From: MFD01213-c1 sp963704405
GTDB lineage: Bacteria; Planctomycetota; Phycisphaerae; Tepidisphaerales; Tepidisphaeraceae
NCBI GenBank assembly: GCA_963704405.1
Contig: OY969903.1
Coordinates: 4,030,001-4,094,000, forward strand
Direction of reading: 5' to 3'
DNA: 64,000 bases
The notes under the pieces were generated by a model. It was not told the origin of the DNA. It saw only the letters and a program-made list of their open reading frames with translations, and ran no database searches. Shown piece after piece: positions 10,526 through 19,424 of this stretch. Position numbers and translations under genes: made by a program. Each line of letters begins with the position of its first letter. The first letter of the stretch is position 1.

Positions 10526-11695
10526 TCACAGCGGCAACCGCCGCGCGACTGCCAGAAAATTCTCGTAATTTCCTCGTACTTCGGTCATTGAATCCCCTCC
10601 AAATTTCTCGATAAACGCCCGGGCGATTTCAAACGCGATGACGTTTTCCATGACGACGCCCGCCGCGCTGATGGCGCTGATATCGCTGCGTTCCCAGCCT
10701 GCCTCGCTCTCCAGCTTTGTGTTCAGATCGATGCTCTTGAGCGGCTTGCCCAGCGTGCTGATGGGCTTCATCGCGCCGCGCACGACCACCGGTTGGCCGT
10801 TGGTCATCCCACCTTCGAGCCCGCCTGCATTATTCGTGGCCCGCGCAAACCCCAGCGTTGGCGTGTCCCGTTTTGCAGGATCAAATGCGATCTCATCATG
10901 CACCTTCGATCCCGGTTTTTTCGCCGTCTCGAATCCAAGCCCGAATTCCACGCCTTTGAAAGCCTGAATCCCAACGACCGCCGCCGCGATGCGCGAATCG
11001 AGCCGCCCGTCCCAGGTCATGCACGATCCGATGCCAATGGGACATCCGAACACGTGTGTTTCCACAACACCGCCGGCGGTGTCTTTCGCCATCTTTTGCT
11101 GGTTGATGAATTCCCGCATCGCCGCGTCCGCGGCCGGATCGGGGCAGTACACTTCCGATGCGTCGCGCAGTGAGGCTAATTCGCGCCAGTTCTCGGGCGT
11201 CACATCGACATTTGCCCTGGCCTCACCAACCGATCGCACGAACCCGAATACTTCGATTCCAAATTCCCGGAGGAAGCATCGCGCCAGCCCCCCCGCCGCC
11301 ACGCGGGCTGCGGTTTCGCGAGCCGAAGCGCGCTCGAGCGTCTCGCGGCAATCCGTCGTCAGCCATTTGATCGACCCCGCCAGGTCCGCATGTCCCGGCC
11401 GCGGCCGATGCAGCGGCGGCGTTGCGCTCAGATCATCGAGCCGCGAATCCTTGTTCGGAATCACCATCACCACCGGCGAGCCGATGGTCTTGCCCATTCG
11501 CACACCGCTCAGAAACTCCGCGCGATCGGTTTCAATCTTCTGCCGTCCGCCGCGCCCGTATCCGCCCTGTCGGCGGCGAAGCTCTCCATCAATAAAATCC
11601 TTGTCAATAGGAACCCCCGCCGGCATCCCTTCAACCAGGGTTACCAGCGCCTTCCCATGCGATTCGCCTGCTGTGCGATAAGACAACGTAGCCAT
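10526..11695 (-). CDS. aroC: Chorismate synthase
   Basis: AroC converts 5-enolpyruvylshikimate-3-phosphate to chorismate using reduced FMN, the last common step to aromatic amino acids. The N-terminus SYRTAGESHGKAL and the GRGGRQKIE, GGLEGGMTNGQPVVVRGAMKPIST and RSDISAISAAGVVMENVIAFEIA blocks are characteristic signatures. The 389-residue length is normal. The start ATG at 11695 gives the expected N-terminus. It is monocistronic, convergent with the surface-protein gene and divergent from accD. Confidence 0.97.
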   Translation of the reverse strand: MATLSYRTAGESHGKALVTLVEGMPAGVPIDKDFIDGELRRRQGGYGRGGRQKIETDRAEFLSGVRMGKTIGSPVVMVIPNKDSRLDDLSATPPLHRPRPGHADLAGSIKWLTTDCRETLERASARETAARVAAGGLARCFLREFGIEVFGFVRSVGEARANVDVTPENWRELASLRDASEVYCPDPAADAAMREFINQQKMAKDTAGGVVETHVFGCPIGIGSCMTWDGRLDSRIAAAVVGIQAFKGVEFGLGFETAKKPGSKVHDEIAFDPAKRDTPTLGFARATNNAGGLEGGMTNGQPVVVRGAMKPISTLGKPLKSIDLNTKLESEAGWERSDISAISAAGVVMENVIAFEIARAFIEKFGGDSMTEVRGNYENFLAVARRLPL

Positions 11696-11846
11696 AGACC
11701 GAAAGATTTTAGCAGAGAATCAGGGTCCTGTCCCGACCGCCGCCCTGCCAGGGAACAATCATCCGCAATGCAAGCTTGGTGGCCGGCGTCATTGCAATGC
11801 ACCAACCCTTGACTCCCGCGACAGTCCGACGACCATTCTCTAGCTT

Positions 11847-12677
11847 ATGTCCCAAATTCCGACCGATCCCGTAAAAAAGGAAAAAGAGGGCATCCCCGAA
11901 GGCCTCTGGATGCGTTGCCCCGACTGCGGCGACATGCTGTTTCGCAAAGTCGTGGAGGAAGCGCTCAGCGTCTGCCCTAATTGCCAGCATCACTTCCGGC
12001 TCTCAGCCGCCAAGCGGATCGAGCAACTTGCGGACCCGGGCAGCTTTGAAACGATGTTTGATGACCTGGAGCCGGTCGATCCGCTGAAGTTTACAGACAA
12101 GAAAGCTTACAAAGACCGTCTGCGTTCTGAGCAGATGCGCTCCGGCCAGAAAGACGCCGTTGTCTGCGGTAAAGGGTTCATCAAAGGCCGCCCGATCATG
12201 CTCGCCGTCATGGATCCGACATTCATGATGGGCTCGATGGGAAGCGTCGTCGGCGAAAAAATCACCCGCACCATTGAAGCCGCGGCCGATGAAAAACTGC
12301 CGCTCGTGATCGTCAGTTGCTCCGGCGGCGCACGCATGCAGGAATCCACCCTATCCCTCATGCAGATGGCCAAAACCAGCGCCGCCCTCGCCCGCCTCGA
12401 CGACGCCGGCGGGCTGTTCATCTCCCTTCTGGCCGACCCGACCACCGGCGGTGTCACCGCCAGCTTCGCCATGCTTGGCGACTTCATCATCGCCGAACCC
12501 AAAGCGCTGGTCGGGTTTGCCGGCCCGCGCACCATCTGGAACACGATCAAGGTGGAGCTTCCCGAAGGCTTCCAACGAGCTGAATTTCTCGAAGAACACG
12601 GCTTCGTGGATTTCGTCGTACACCGCAAGGACCTCCGCAGCGAAATCGCACGCCTCGTCGACTTCTGCGCAAAGTAG
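11847..12677 (+). CDS. accD: Acetyl-CoA carboxylase carboxyltransferase subunit beta
   Basis: AccD pairs with AccA to move the carboxyl group from carboxybiotin to acetyl-CoA, the first committed step of fatty-acid synthesis. The N-terminal four-cysteine zinc ribbon (CPDCGDMLFRK...CPNCQHHF), the SCSGGARMQES acyl-CoA motif and the DPTTGGVTASFA and GFAGPRTI blocks are all present over 276 residues, a normal length. The ATG at 11847 has no recognisable ribosome site upstream. accA is not adjacent, so the subunits come from separate loci. Confidence 0.96.
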   Translation: MSQIPTDPVKKEKEGIPEGLWMRCPDCGDMLFRKVVEEALSVCPNCQHHFRLSAAKRIEQLADPGSFETMFDDLEPVDPLKFTDKKAYKDRLRSEQMRSGQKDAVVCGKGFIKGRPIMLAVMDPTFMMGSMGSVVGEKITRTIEAAADEKLPLVIVSCSGGARMQESTLSLMQMAKTSAALARLDDAGGLFISLLADPTTGGVTASFAMLGDFIIAEPKALVGFAGPRTIWNTIKVELPEGFQRAEFLEEHGFVDFVVHRKDLRSEIARLVDFCAK

Positions 12678-12709
12678 ACCGCCATGAAAGAGTTCGCAGT
12701 TGGGGATAT

Positions 12710-14200
12710 TTAATTTTTGATGAGTTGGTCGGCTGGGAAGATCAAATGAATTTCAAACCAGGTGATGTTGCCCTCTGACTTATTCAGAAATGGCTTGAAC
12801 TTCAGCCCGAGGGTATTGCAATAAGCGGCGACAATCGCGAGGCCAAGGCCTGTGTGCAGGCCGCCGGTGCGTGCGGGATCTTTTCTCCAAAATGGCTCGA
12901 AGAGATGGGGAAGGTCGTCTGCTTCCAACCCAGTGCTGGTATTGGCGATCCTGAGTTCCAATCCGGCAGCCGATGGCGCAGCGGCAATCTGGATTCGGCC
13001 GCCGGCGGGCGTGTATTCAACAGCATTAGACAACAGATTCCGAAGGATGATGGAAAGCATCACCTCGTCCGTCTGGACCGCGATATCATGCGGCGCCTCG
13101 CGGTCCAGCGTCACACCTCGATCGGCGGCAGGCTTGAGCAGCGGTTGACACAAAGATTCAATCAACGTTTTTAAATCGACGCGAGTTTGCCCCGGCGAGT
13201 GAGCCCCAACCTGACTGCGAACCAGCGCAAGCATTGTCGTGACGATCGCCTCCATCTGGTTAGAGATCGCCAGGGCCTCATTGAAGGACTCGGCGGAGGA
13301 CGCGGCATCACCCGGCCATTTCAGGGAGACTTCGCAGAGAGAGCGCAGCTCAGCAATCGGCGTTCGCAATTCGTGCGCGACATCAGAAGAGAACCGGCGC
13401 TCCCGAATGAAGGCAGTGTGCAGGCGCTCAAGCAGCTCATTCAGCTTTTTGGAAATCGGTTGCAACTCTGCCGGAACGGTTTCGGTCGGGAATCGAACAT
13501 CCAGAGCATCCGGCCCGATGCGGTCCGTATCATGGGCAATCGCATCGAGCGGACGCAAGCCGCGGCGGACACCAACCGTGACGATGCCGATGACGCCGCC
13601 GGTAACGAGCAGCCCGCTCAGGAGCAACCCGGTCAGAAGCGTGGCCATCGGCTGGTCAATTGCGCGGGTATCACGGGCCAGGACGATCTGCAACTGCTCC
13701 GCCGGCTTTGTGGCAGCGGATTGCTGTCCTTCGCGATCTTCATCCGGCTGAGGGGTGAAGATCAGCCGGGTGGCGCGGACTTCAGAGCCGTCAGGGAGGC
13801 GGACATCGCCGAAGCGACGTTTGCCTCTGGGGCCGATCAGGTTGAAGTCTCCAAGTGAAGGAGAGCGGGCAAGCGTTTCGCCGCTGGATCGCCAGATCTG
13901 GAAGATATTGGTCCCTTCCTTGCCGGAATACTGGGGAAGATATTCTTCGGGGATATGCAGGCGGGGCTTGTTGTTCTCTTCCAGCCGCACCATCGCGGCC
14001 ATGGCCTCGGCTTTGGCAGCGAGTGTCGCATCGAGCGAGCGCTCCAGCGTTTCGCCAACATATCCGTAGAGACCCGCTCCTGCGATTAATTCCAGAACGA
14101 TGACACCGAAAGCCAGGCTCAAAGTCAGGCGGCGGCGAATGGAACTTGATGAGGGCATTCTCAAAATCACAAAGTCACGATGGCAACTGAGCCAGTTCAT
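12710..14200 (-). CDS. Two-component sensor histidine kinase
   Basis: This is a membrane kinase of the CusS/QseC style: transmembrane segment near residues 24-50, a periplasmic sensor region, a second membrane segment near 170-200 (LLTGLLLSGLLVTGGVIGIV), a HAMP-like linker, the H-box FSSDVAHELRTPIAEL with the phospho-accepting His, an N-box (NLLSNAVEYTP) and a G-box (HTGLGLAIVAAYC). It is the last gene of the efflux operon and its ATG overlaps the stop of the response regulator by four bases (ATGA), so the two are translationally coupled. It presumably senses the substrate or envelope stress handled by the pump. The ligand is unknown. Confidence 0.92.
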   Translation of the reverse strand: MNWLSCHRDFVILRMPSSSSIRRRLTLSLAFGVIVLELIAGAGLYGYVGETLERSLDATLAAKAEAMAAMVRLEENNKPRLHIPEEYLPQYSGKEGTNIFQIWRSSGETLARSPSLGDFNLIGPRGKRRFGDVRLPDGSEVRATRLIFTPQPDEDREGQQSAATKPAEQLQIVLARDTRAIDQPMATLLTGLLLSGLLVTGGVIGIVTVGVRRGLRPLDAIAHDTDRIGPDALDVRFPTETVPAELQPISKKLNELLERLHTAFIRERRFSSDVAHELRTPIAELRSLCEVSLKWPGDAASSAESFNEALAISNQMEAIVTTMLALVRSQVGAHSPGQTRVDLKTLIESLCQPLLKPAADRGVTLDREAPHDIAVQTDEVMLSIILRNLLSNAVEYTPAGGRIQIAAAPSAAGLELRIANTSTGLEADDLPHLFEPFWRKDPARTGGLHTGLGLAIVAAYCNTLGLKFKPFLNKSEGNITWFEIHLIFPADQLIKN

Positions 14201-14884
14201 TCATCAGGTTTGGCGGGTTCGCCGTTCAAGACATATCCCATCCGCCGGCGGGTGACGATCAGAGACGGAACATCCGGAAGATCGATTTTCCTTCTCAAAG
14301 CGCAGACGGCGGAATCCACGACATTGCTCAGCGGTTCGACCCGATCGTCGTAAATGTGGGCTTCAATATCGGTGCGGGTGACGACTTCCCCCTGCCGCGA
14401 CGCCAGGTATTCCAGCAGCGCATATTCACGCGGAAAAAGCTCGATCGGCTTTCCGCCGCGAGAAACAGACCGGGCGGCGGTATCGATCTCCAGATCACCC
14501 ACCTTAATGATCGGATTCTTTCGACCATGACGCCGCCGCGTCAGTGCTTCGATGCGCGCAAGCAGTTCATCAAATGCGAACGGTTTGACGAGATAATCAT
14601 CGGCTCCCGCGCAGGCCGGCAACCCGATCAGGCACTGTATCCTTGGCGGTCAGAAGCAGAACGTGCATGTCTTTGCCGTGTTCGCGCAACCGGCGTAGAA
14701 CAGACAAACCATCAAGCCCCGGAAGCATGATGTCGAGGATGACAATGTCGTAGTCGTGCGATTCAGCCTGCCACAGCCCGTCCGGCCCGGTAGAAGCAAT
14801 ATCGACGGCGTACCCGCTCTTGCGCAAACCGGTGCCGAGGGAACGCTGAAGGCGTTCGGAATCTTCTACCAGAAGGAGTCGCAT
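14197..14884 (-). CDS. OmpR/PhoB-family response regulator (frameshifted near 14610)
   Basis: The receiver domain starts MRLLLVEDSERL, with the phospho-acceptor Asp in DIVILDIMLPG and the Thr/Ala site LLLTAKD; the second part has the Lys switch ADDYLVKPF and a winged-helix DNA-binding domain (LFPREYALLEYLASRQGEVVTRTDI, VDSAVCALRRKI). The halves are in different frames. The family pattern GL-x-x-GADDY is regained if CTGCGCGGGA is read as CTGCGCGCGGGA, that is, one CG step was lost at about 14608-14612. Reconstructed length is about 229 residues, standard for the family. It lies six bases after the RND gene and overlaps the kinase, and should control the operon. Confidence 0.88.
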
Positions 14885-14890
14885 CTGAAA

Positions 14891-17800
14891 TCACTCTGAT
14901 TCGGGACGAGAGGCAACCGGTGAAAATCCGTTCTCCGCCGCAAGAGCGGGAACGGCACGCGGATCGCCCGACCGGAAAAGCACCAAGAGCGCCGGCAGGA
15001 CGATCAGTACCAGGGGAAGCTGAACGATCAACCCGGTAATAATCGCAATCGCCAGCGGCTGAAGCATCGCCGAGCCCTGCCCAAGATTCAGCGCCAGCGG
15101 CAGCAATGCGAGGATCGCGGCGACGGTTGTCATCGCGATGGCCCGCATACGGTAGTTTCCCGCGGCGATCAGTCGATCCTGAACGCTGCCTTCCGTTAAA
15201 AAGTCGGCGTACTCCGAATAGTAGAAAATCGCCACCTCTGTGACGTTACCCACAATCATCACCATCCCCATCATTGAGGAGATGTTAAGCTCCGTATGCG
15301 TAAGGCGCAGGCCGATGAACACGGCGGCGGTCGCAAGCACGCTGATGAGCATAATCGAGATCGCGACACGGAATCGCTCATACAGAAACAGCAGCAGCAG
15401 AAAAACCAGCGCGCCGGCGGCCACAATCACCTTGATGACGCCTTTGAAAGCGATCTGCTGCTGCTCATAAAGTCCGCCTAACGTATACCGGACGCCTTCG
15501 GGAATAAGTCCCGGTTGCTCAAGGACGGTCTTTACATCACGAATCGTCGTTCCCAGGTCGCGATCGCTGCGGCCGGTGACCGAGACGACACGCTTCAAAT
15601 CTTCCCGCGTAATCTCCGGCTGTCCGGGGATGATGTCGAATGTCGCAACGCGCCTCAGCGGAAATGTATGGCCATCGGGCGCGCGGATCGGAAGATCGCC
15701 CAGATCGTCCGTAGTCCGCCGAATATTTCTCGGCGTCCAAAGCCGCACATCAACCAGCTTGGGGCCCTGCTGAATTTGCGTTGTGACATTGCCGGTCAGG
15801 AGATCGTTCAGAATTTTAGTGATGGAATCGGGATCAACGCCTTCAAGCGAAGCTTTCACACGGTCAACCTGAATGTCGATCGCATCACCGGCGGGCACCA
15901 CCCCCGTCTCCACTGAATTGACGTAACTGATTTTTTTGATCGCTTCGGCGACCCTGGGCGCAAGGTCTGCAAGCAATTTTTCGTCGTCGGAAAAAATGTT
16001 AACGACAATCGGCTGCGGCTGCCCGGTGAGGTCGCCGATCAAATCTTCCATGAGCTGCTTCGGATCAATATCGAGACCGGGAACTTCCGTGTTAATGCGA
16101 TCGCGGACTTCCTTCATCACTTCGTCAATCGGCCGGCGAGGAAGGGGATTGAGCCGGACAAAGAAGTCCCCGTTGTTCGATTCACTGATGTCACCCCCAA
16201 GGCTGAAACCGGTTCGGCGGGAGTAAGTCTGAACTTCCTTCGTTTCATGGAGGATGCGATCGACGTGGCTGATGAGCCGATCCATCTCAGAAATGGACGC
16301 GCCCGGCGGCCCGACATAGTCGATGACAAATCCCCCTTCATCAACGGTCGGCATCAGGCCACTCTCAACACCGGAGAAACAGTAATACCCGAGCCAGAGC
16401 AACGGCACGATGAGCAGCAGCACCAGCCACGGCAACGGCAGCACCCGGCGCAGAAGCCACTCGTAACTGCGATAAGCCCCCCGCGCAATCGCGCCCGGCT
16501 TTTCAATGCGAACATCCCTGGGACGAAGGAACCTGGCTGCAAGAATAGGAATCGCGAACCAGGCGACAAGGAACGAGATAACGAGGCTCGTCGCCATTGA
16601 AAGCGACAGCGCACCGAAGAACGCGCCAAACACGCCGACAAGAAATGCCGGCGGTATATGAATGATGATGGTCGAAAGCGAAGAACCGGCGAGCGGCTTC
16701 GTGAATTCGTCGGTCGCATCCAGCACGCGCGATTTAGCGATGGTGGAAAGCGGCGTTTCCTGTACAGCAGATTCGTTGGCCACGGCGCCGTCGGCAGGTT
16801 TGTCTGCAACAGCGGCACCCGGAGGGGAGCCTGAAGACGGAGCAGGATGCGAACCATCGGCATTGCCATGCAGCCGCCGCACGATGTGCTCAGACATCAC
16901 GATCGCATCGTCGATAATAAGCCCAACGGCCGCGGCCATGCCCCCCAGCGTCATGATATTGAAGCTCTGATTGAAAACGTAAAGCAGCAGCGCGGTAATG
17001 GCCAGTACAACCGGCACCGCCAGTGCGGCAATCAGCGTCATCCGCAGGTTCCGCAAAAACAGCAGCAGCACCAGGGCTGCCAGCCCCACACCAATCAGCA
17101 CCGCATCCCGCACGCTGGTAGCCGAAGCCGTGATCAGATCGCTCTGGTCATACCAGCTCGAAATTTTGATCTCTTTCCTGATATCTTCCGGCAGCCGGTT
17201 GCGCTCAGACTCAATCGCGCTCCGAATGTTGGCCGCGATTTCAACTGTGTTCCCGCCGGGCTGCTGAAATACATTAATGAGCACTGCGTCGCGACCATCC
17301 GCGGTGGCGTGCGTAAAAAGCGGCGACACATCGTCGCGAATGATCGCGATGTCCCGCAGCAACGTGACGCCTCCCGCCCCGGAGCGCAGGACCGTCGCCC
17401 CGACATCTTCCATCGATTTAAAGCGCGTATCGGTGACGATCAGATACAGCTTGAACCGGTCTTCAACGCGTCCAACCGCGGTCAAGATGTTCGCCGCCGA
17501 CAGCGCAGTCGTCACGTCATTAAACGCGATGTTGTGATCGCGCAGCCGCGCCGGATCGATCACAACGCGATATTCCTCAATCGCCCCCCCATCCACACCG
17601 ATCTTTGCAACCCCCGGAACAGTCGAGAGCGCCGGCCTGAACTGATACAGCGCAATATCGTTCAGCTCAGTGAGCGGCCGCGTGGCGGATGTCATGCTGT
17701 AGGCAATGACCGGAAAAACCGTCGGGTCCATCCGGCGCACTTCAAACGTCGTATTTGCAGGCAGCGTGGGCAGAATCCGATTGATCTGCGCCTGCGCCTG

Positions 17801-18121
17801 CAAAAACGCGGCGGTCATGTCCTCGCCCCAGTCAAACGTGAGCGATACCTCCGCGCTCCCACGGTTCGTCGTGGAACGAATACTGCGAACACCGGGAATA
17901 GCGCGCACCGCTTCTTCAACAGGCCGGGTGACTTCCACCGCTGTGCGCTCAGCAGGCCGATCTCCCGCATCCAGATTCACGCGGATGCGTGGGAAATTGA
18001 CATGCGGAAAAAGAGAAACCGGGAGCGCCAGCGTCCCCATCACCCCGCCGGCGACAAGGGCAACCAGGAGGAAGAGGATCGATCGGGCATGATGGCTTGC
18101 CCAGGGAGCGACTCTCAGCAC
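14891..18121 (-). CDS. RND efflux transporter permease
   Basis: This is the inner-membrane proton-driven pump of a tripartite efflux system, about 1080 residues. After one N-terminal membrane helix it has the large periplasmic porter domain (LPVSLFPHVNFPRIRVNLDAGDRPAERT), the TM4 motif AAVGLIIDDAIVMSEH, which carries the paired Asp typical of proton-coupled RND pumps, and a duplicated second half. A Pro/Ala-rich insert of about 35 residues (HPAPSSGSPPGAAVADKPAD region) interrupts the cytoplasmic loop after TM4. The frame extends back to a TTG at 18181, overlapping the adaptor gene by 23 bases, but GTG at 18121 has GGGAGG upstream and gives a usual pump N-terminus. Substrate class cannot be read from the sequence. 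Confidence 0.92.
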   Translation of the reverse strand: MLRVAPWASHHARSILFLLVALVAGGVMGTLALPVSLFPHVNFPRIRVNLDAGDRPAERTAVEVTRPVEEAVRAIPGVRSIRSTTNRGSAEVSLTFDWGEDMTAAFLQAQAQINRILPTLPANTTFEVRRMDPTVFPVIAYSMTSATRPLTELNDIALYQFRPALSTVPGVAKIGVDGGAIEEYRVVIDPARLRDHNIAFNDVTTALSAANILTAVGRVEDRFKLYLIVTDTRFKSMEDVGATVLRSGAGGVTLLRDIAIIRDDVSPLFTHATADGRDAVLINVFQQPGGNTVEIAANIRSAIESERNRLPEDIRKEIKISSWYDQSDLITASATSVRDAVLIGVGLAALVLLLFLRNLRMTLIAALAVPVVLAITALLLYVFNQSFNIMTLGGMAAAVGLIIDDAIVMSEHIVRRLHGNADGSHPAPSSGSPPGAAVADKPADGAVANESAVQETPLSTIAKSRVLDATDEFTKPLAGSSLSTIIIHIPPAFLVGVFGAFFGALSLSMATSLVISFLVAWFAIPILAARFLRPRDVRIEKPGAIARGAYRSYEWLLRRVLPLPWLVLLLIVPLLWLGYYCFSGVESGLMPTVDEGGFVIDYVGPPGASISEMDRLISHVDRILHETKEVQTYSRRTGFSLGGDISESNNGDFFVRLNPLPRRPIDEVMKEVRDRINTEVPGLDIDPKQLMEDLIGDLTGQPQPIVVNIFSDDEKLLADLAPRVAEAIKKISYVNSVETGVVPAGDAIDIQVDRVKASLEGVDPDSITKILNDLLTGNVTTQIQQGPKLVDVRLWTPRNIRRTTDDLGDLPIRAPDGHTFPLRRVATFDIIPGQPEITREDLKRVVSVTGRSDRDLGTTIRDVKTVLEQPGLIPEGVRYTLGGLYEQQQIAFKGVIKVIVAAGALVFLLLLFLYERFRVAISIMLISVLATAAVFIGLRLTHTELNISSMMGMVMIVGNVTEVAIFYYSEYADFLTEGSVQDRLIAAGNYRMRAIAMTTVAAILALLPLALNLGQGSAMLQPLAIAIITGLIVQLPLVLIVLPALLVLFRSGDPRAVPALAAENGFSPVASRPESE

Positions 18122-18158
18122 GAGGCCTCCCTCGCCGATTGATTCAAAGACAGGATGA

Positions 18159-19424
18159 TCACTTTGTCCCCTTCGCAGCAACTTTCATCCCATCTTCCAA
18201 TTCCAGGTTTCCCTGAACGACAACCAGGTCGCCCGCCTTAATATCGTCGCTGATAATCTGCACTTCCTTGTCATTGTGCACCCCCATTTTGACAACATGC
18301 TTAACAGCCTTGTCGTCCTTCACGGTGTAGACAAGCGTGCCTTCATCATCCGGCAACGCCGCGTCACGTGGAACGATCAGCCCCTGCCTGGTTTCTGCCG
18401 TCAGCTCCGCGCGAACATTTGAATCCAATATCAGTTTGTCGGCGGATTCGGGGGCCGCGAAGACATCAACCAGCCGCGTATCCGGATTGAGGCGCTGAGT
18501 AATCAGCCGCACCTTGGCGGCGATGCTTTCATCCGCGACATCACCACCGGAACTGACAAAGATATGAACCGGCTGATCGATCTGAATCCGCGAAATATCT
18601 GCCGGCTCCACGCCAAGGCGGACGACAATCCGGTCGCGTGCGAGCGTTTCAAGCAGCGGGCCGCCAGCGGCAACAAGTTGTCCTTCCTGCACATCAACTT
18701 TGCTCACCAGTCCCGCGAATTCGGCGGTGATCTTCCGCGAATCATCAGCCGCTCCGCGCTGCTCGAGACTATCGAGGCGGAACTTCGCGACATCCGTCGC
18801 CTGCTGCGATAGGAGCAAATCCGAATTGGTCGCGAGCTTCATGTTGAATCGCTGCTGAACCTGCTCCAAATCTTTTTTGCTCGACTCAACCGCATTGCGG
18901 GCTTCGAGCAATTGCAGGCGCGCCTCGGGGCTCGGTTCAACTTCGATCAACGTGGTTCCCTTATCGACCGGCTGGCCGCCGGTGACAGGGATGTGCTTCA
19001 CCCGCGCCTCAAACGGAACAGAAGAAACCGCAACTTCACCCGGCTGCGCGGTAACCGTCCCATATGCGACGATGCTTTGCGAGATATCACCAACGCGAGC
19101 GGCGATGGTTTTCACCGACGCCACCGGCTCTGCTTCCGGCTTGTCGTCAGCCGCCGTTTTATCAGCCGGTTTTTCCGCGGATTTGTCCCCTGCATTCTCG
19201 GCCGATTTATCAGCAGCCTTCTCGTCTGAGGGCTTGGTAGTTGCCTTGTTGTCATCCGCCTTCTCGTCGCCTTTTTCATCCGCGGCGCTGGCGGTGGTGC
19301 TGCCGGCCTCCGGTTTGTCCGCGGCGATCACAGGGCGCGAAAAATGAAACCCCGCCGCCACAACGCATCCAATCGCGGCGGCGATCAAAACTCTCGCGAT
19401 TGAAGTTTTCAGCTTTGTCTTCAT
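18159..19424 (-). CDS. RND efflux periplasmic adaptor (membrane fusion protein)
   Basis: An adaptor linking the RND pump to the outer-membrane channel. It has an N-terminal membrane anchor (VLIAAAIGCVVAAGFHF), then about 70 residues of low-complexity Lys/Asp/Glu/Ala sequence with repeated DEKADDNKA and DKSAEKPADK units, then the barrel-sandwich (GQPVDKGTTLIEVEPSPEARLQLLEAR), an alpha-hairpin and beta-barrel segments ending VVQGNLELEDGMKVAAKG. The charged spacer is unusual; it may extend the anchor across the periplasm or bind cations (inference). It overlaps the TolC-like gene by four bases and the next gene follows with little or no gap. Confidence 0.92.
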   Translation of the reverse strand: MKTKLKTSIARVLIAAAIGCVVAAGFHFSRPVIAADKPEAGSTTASAADEKGDEKADDNKATTKPSDEKAADKSAENAGDKSAEKPADKTAADDKPEAEPVASVKTIAARVGDISQSIVAYGTVTAQPGEVAVSSVPFEARVKHIPVTGGQPVDKGTTLIEVEPSPEARLQLLEARNAVESSKKDLEQVQQRFNMKLATNSDLLLSQQATDVAKFRLDSLEQRGAADDSRKITAEFAGLVSKVDVQEGQLVAAGGPLLETLARDRIVVRLGVEPADISRIQIDQPVHIFVSSGGDVADESIAAKVRLITQRLNPDTRLVDVFAAPESADKLILDSNVRAELTAETRQGLIVPRDAALPDDEGTLVYTVKDDKAVKHVVKMGVHNDKEVQIISDDIKAGDLVVVQGNLELEDGMKVAAKGTK

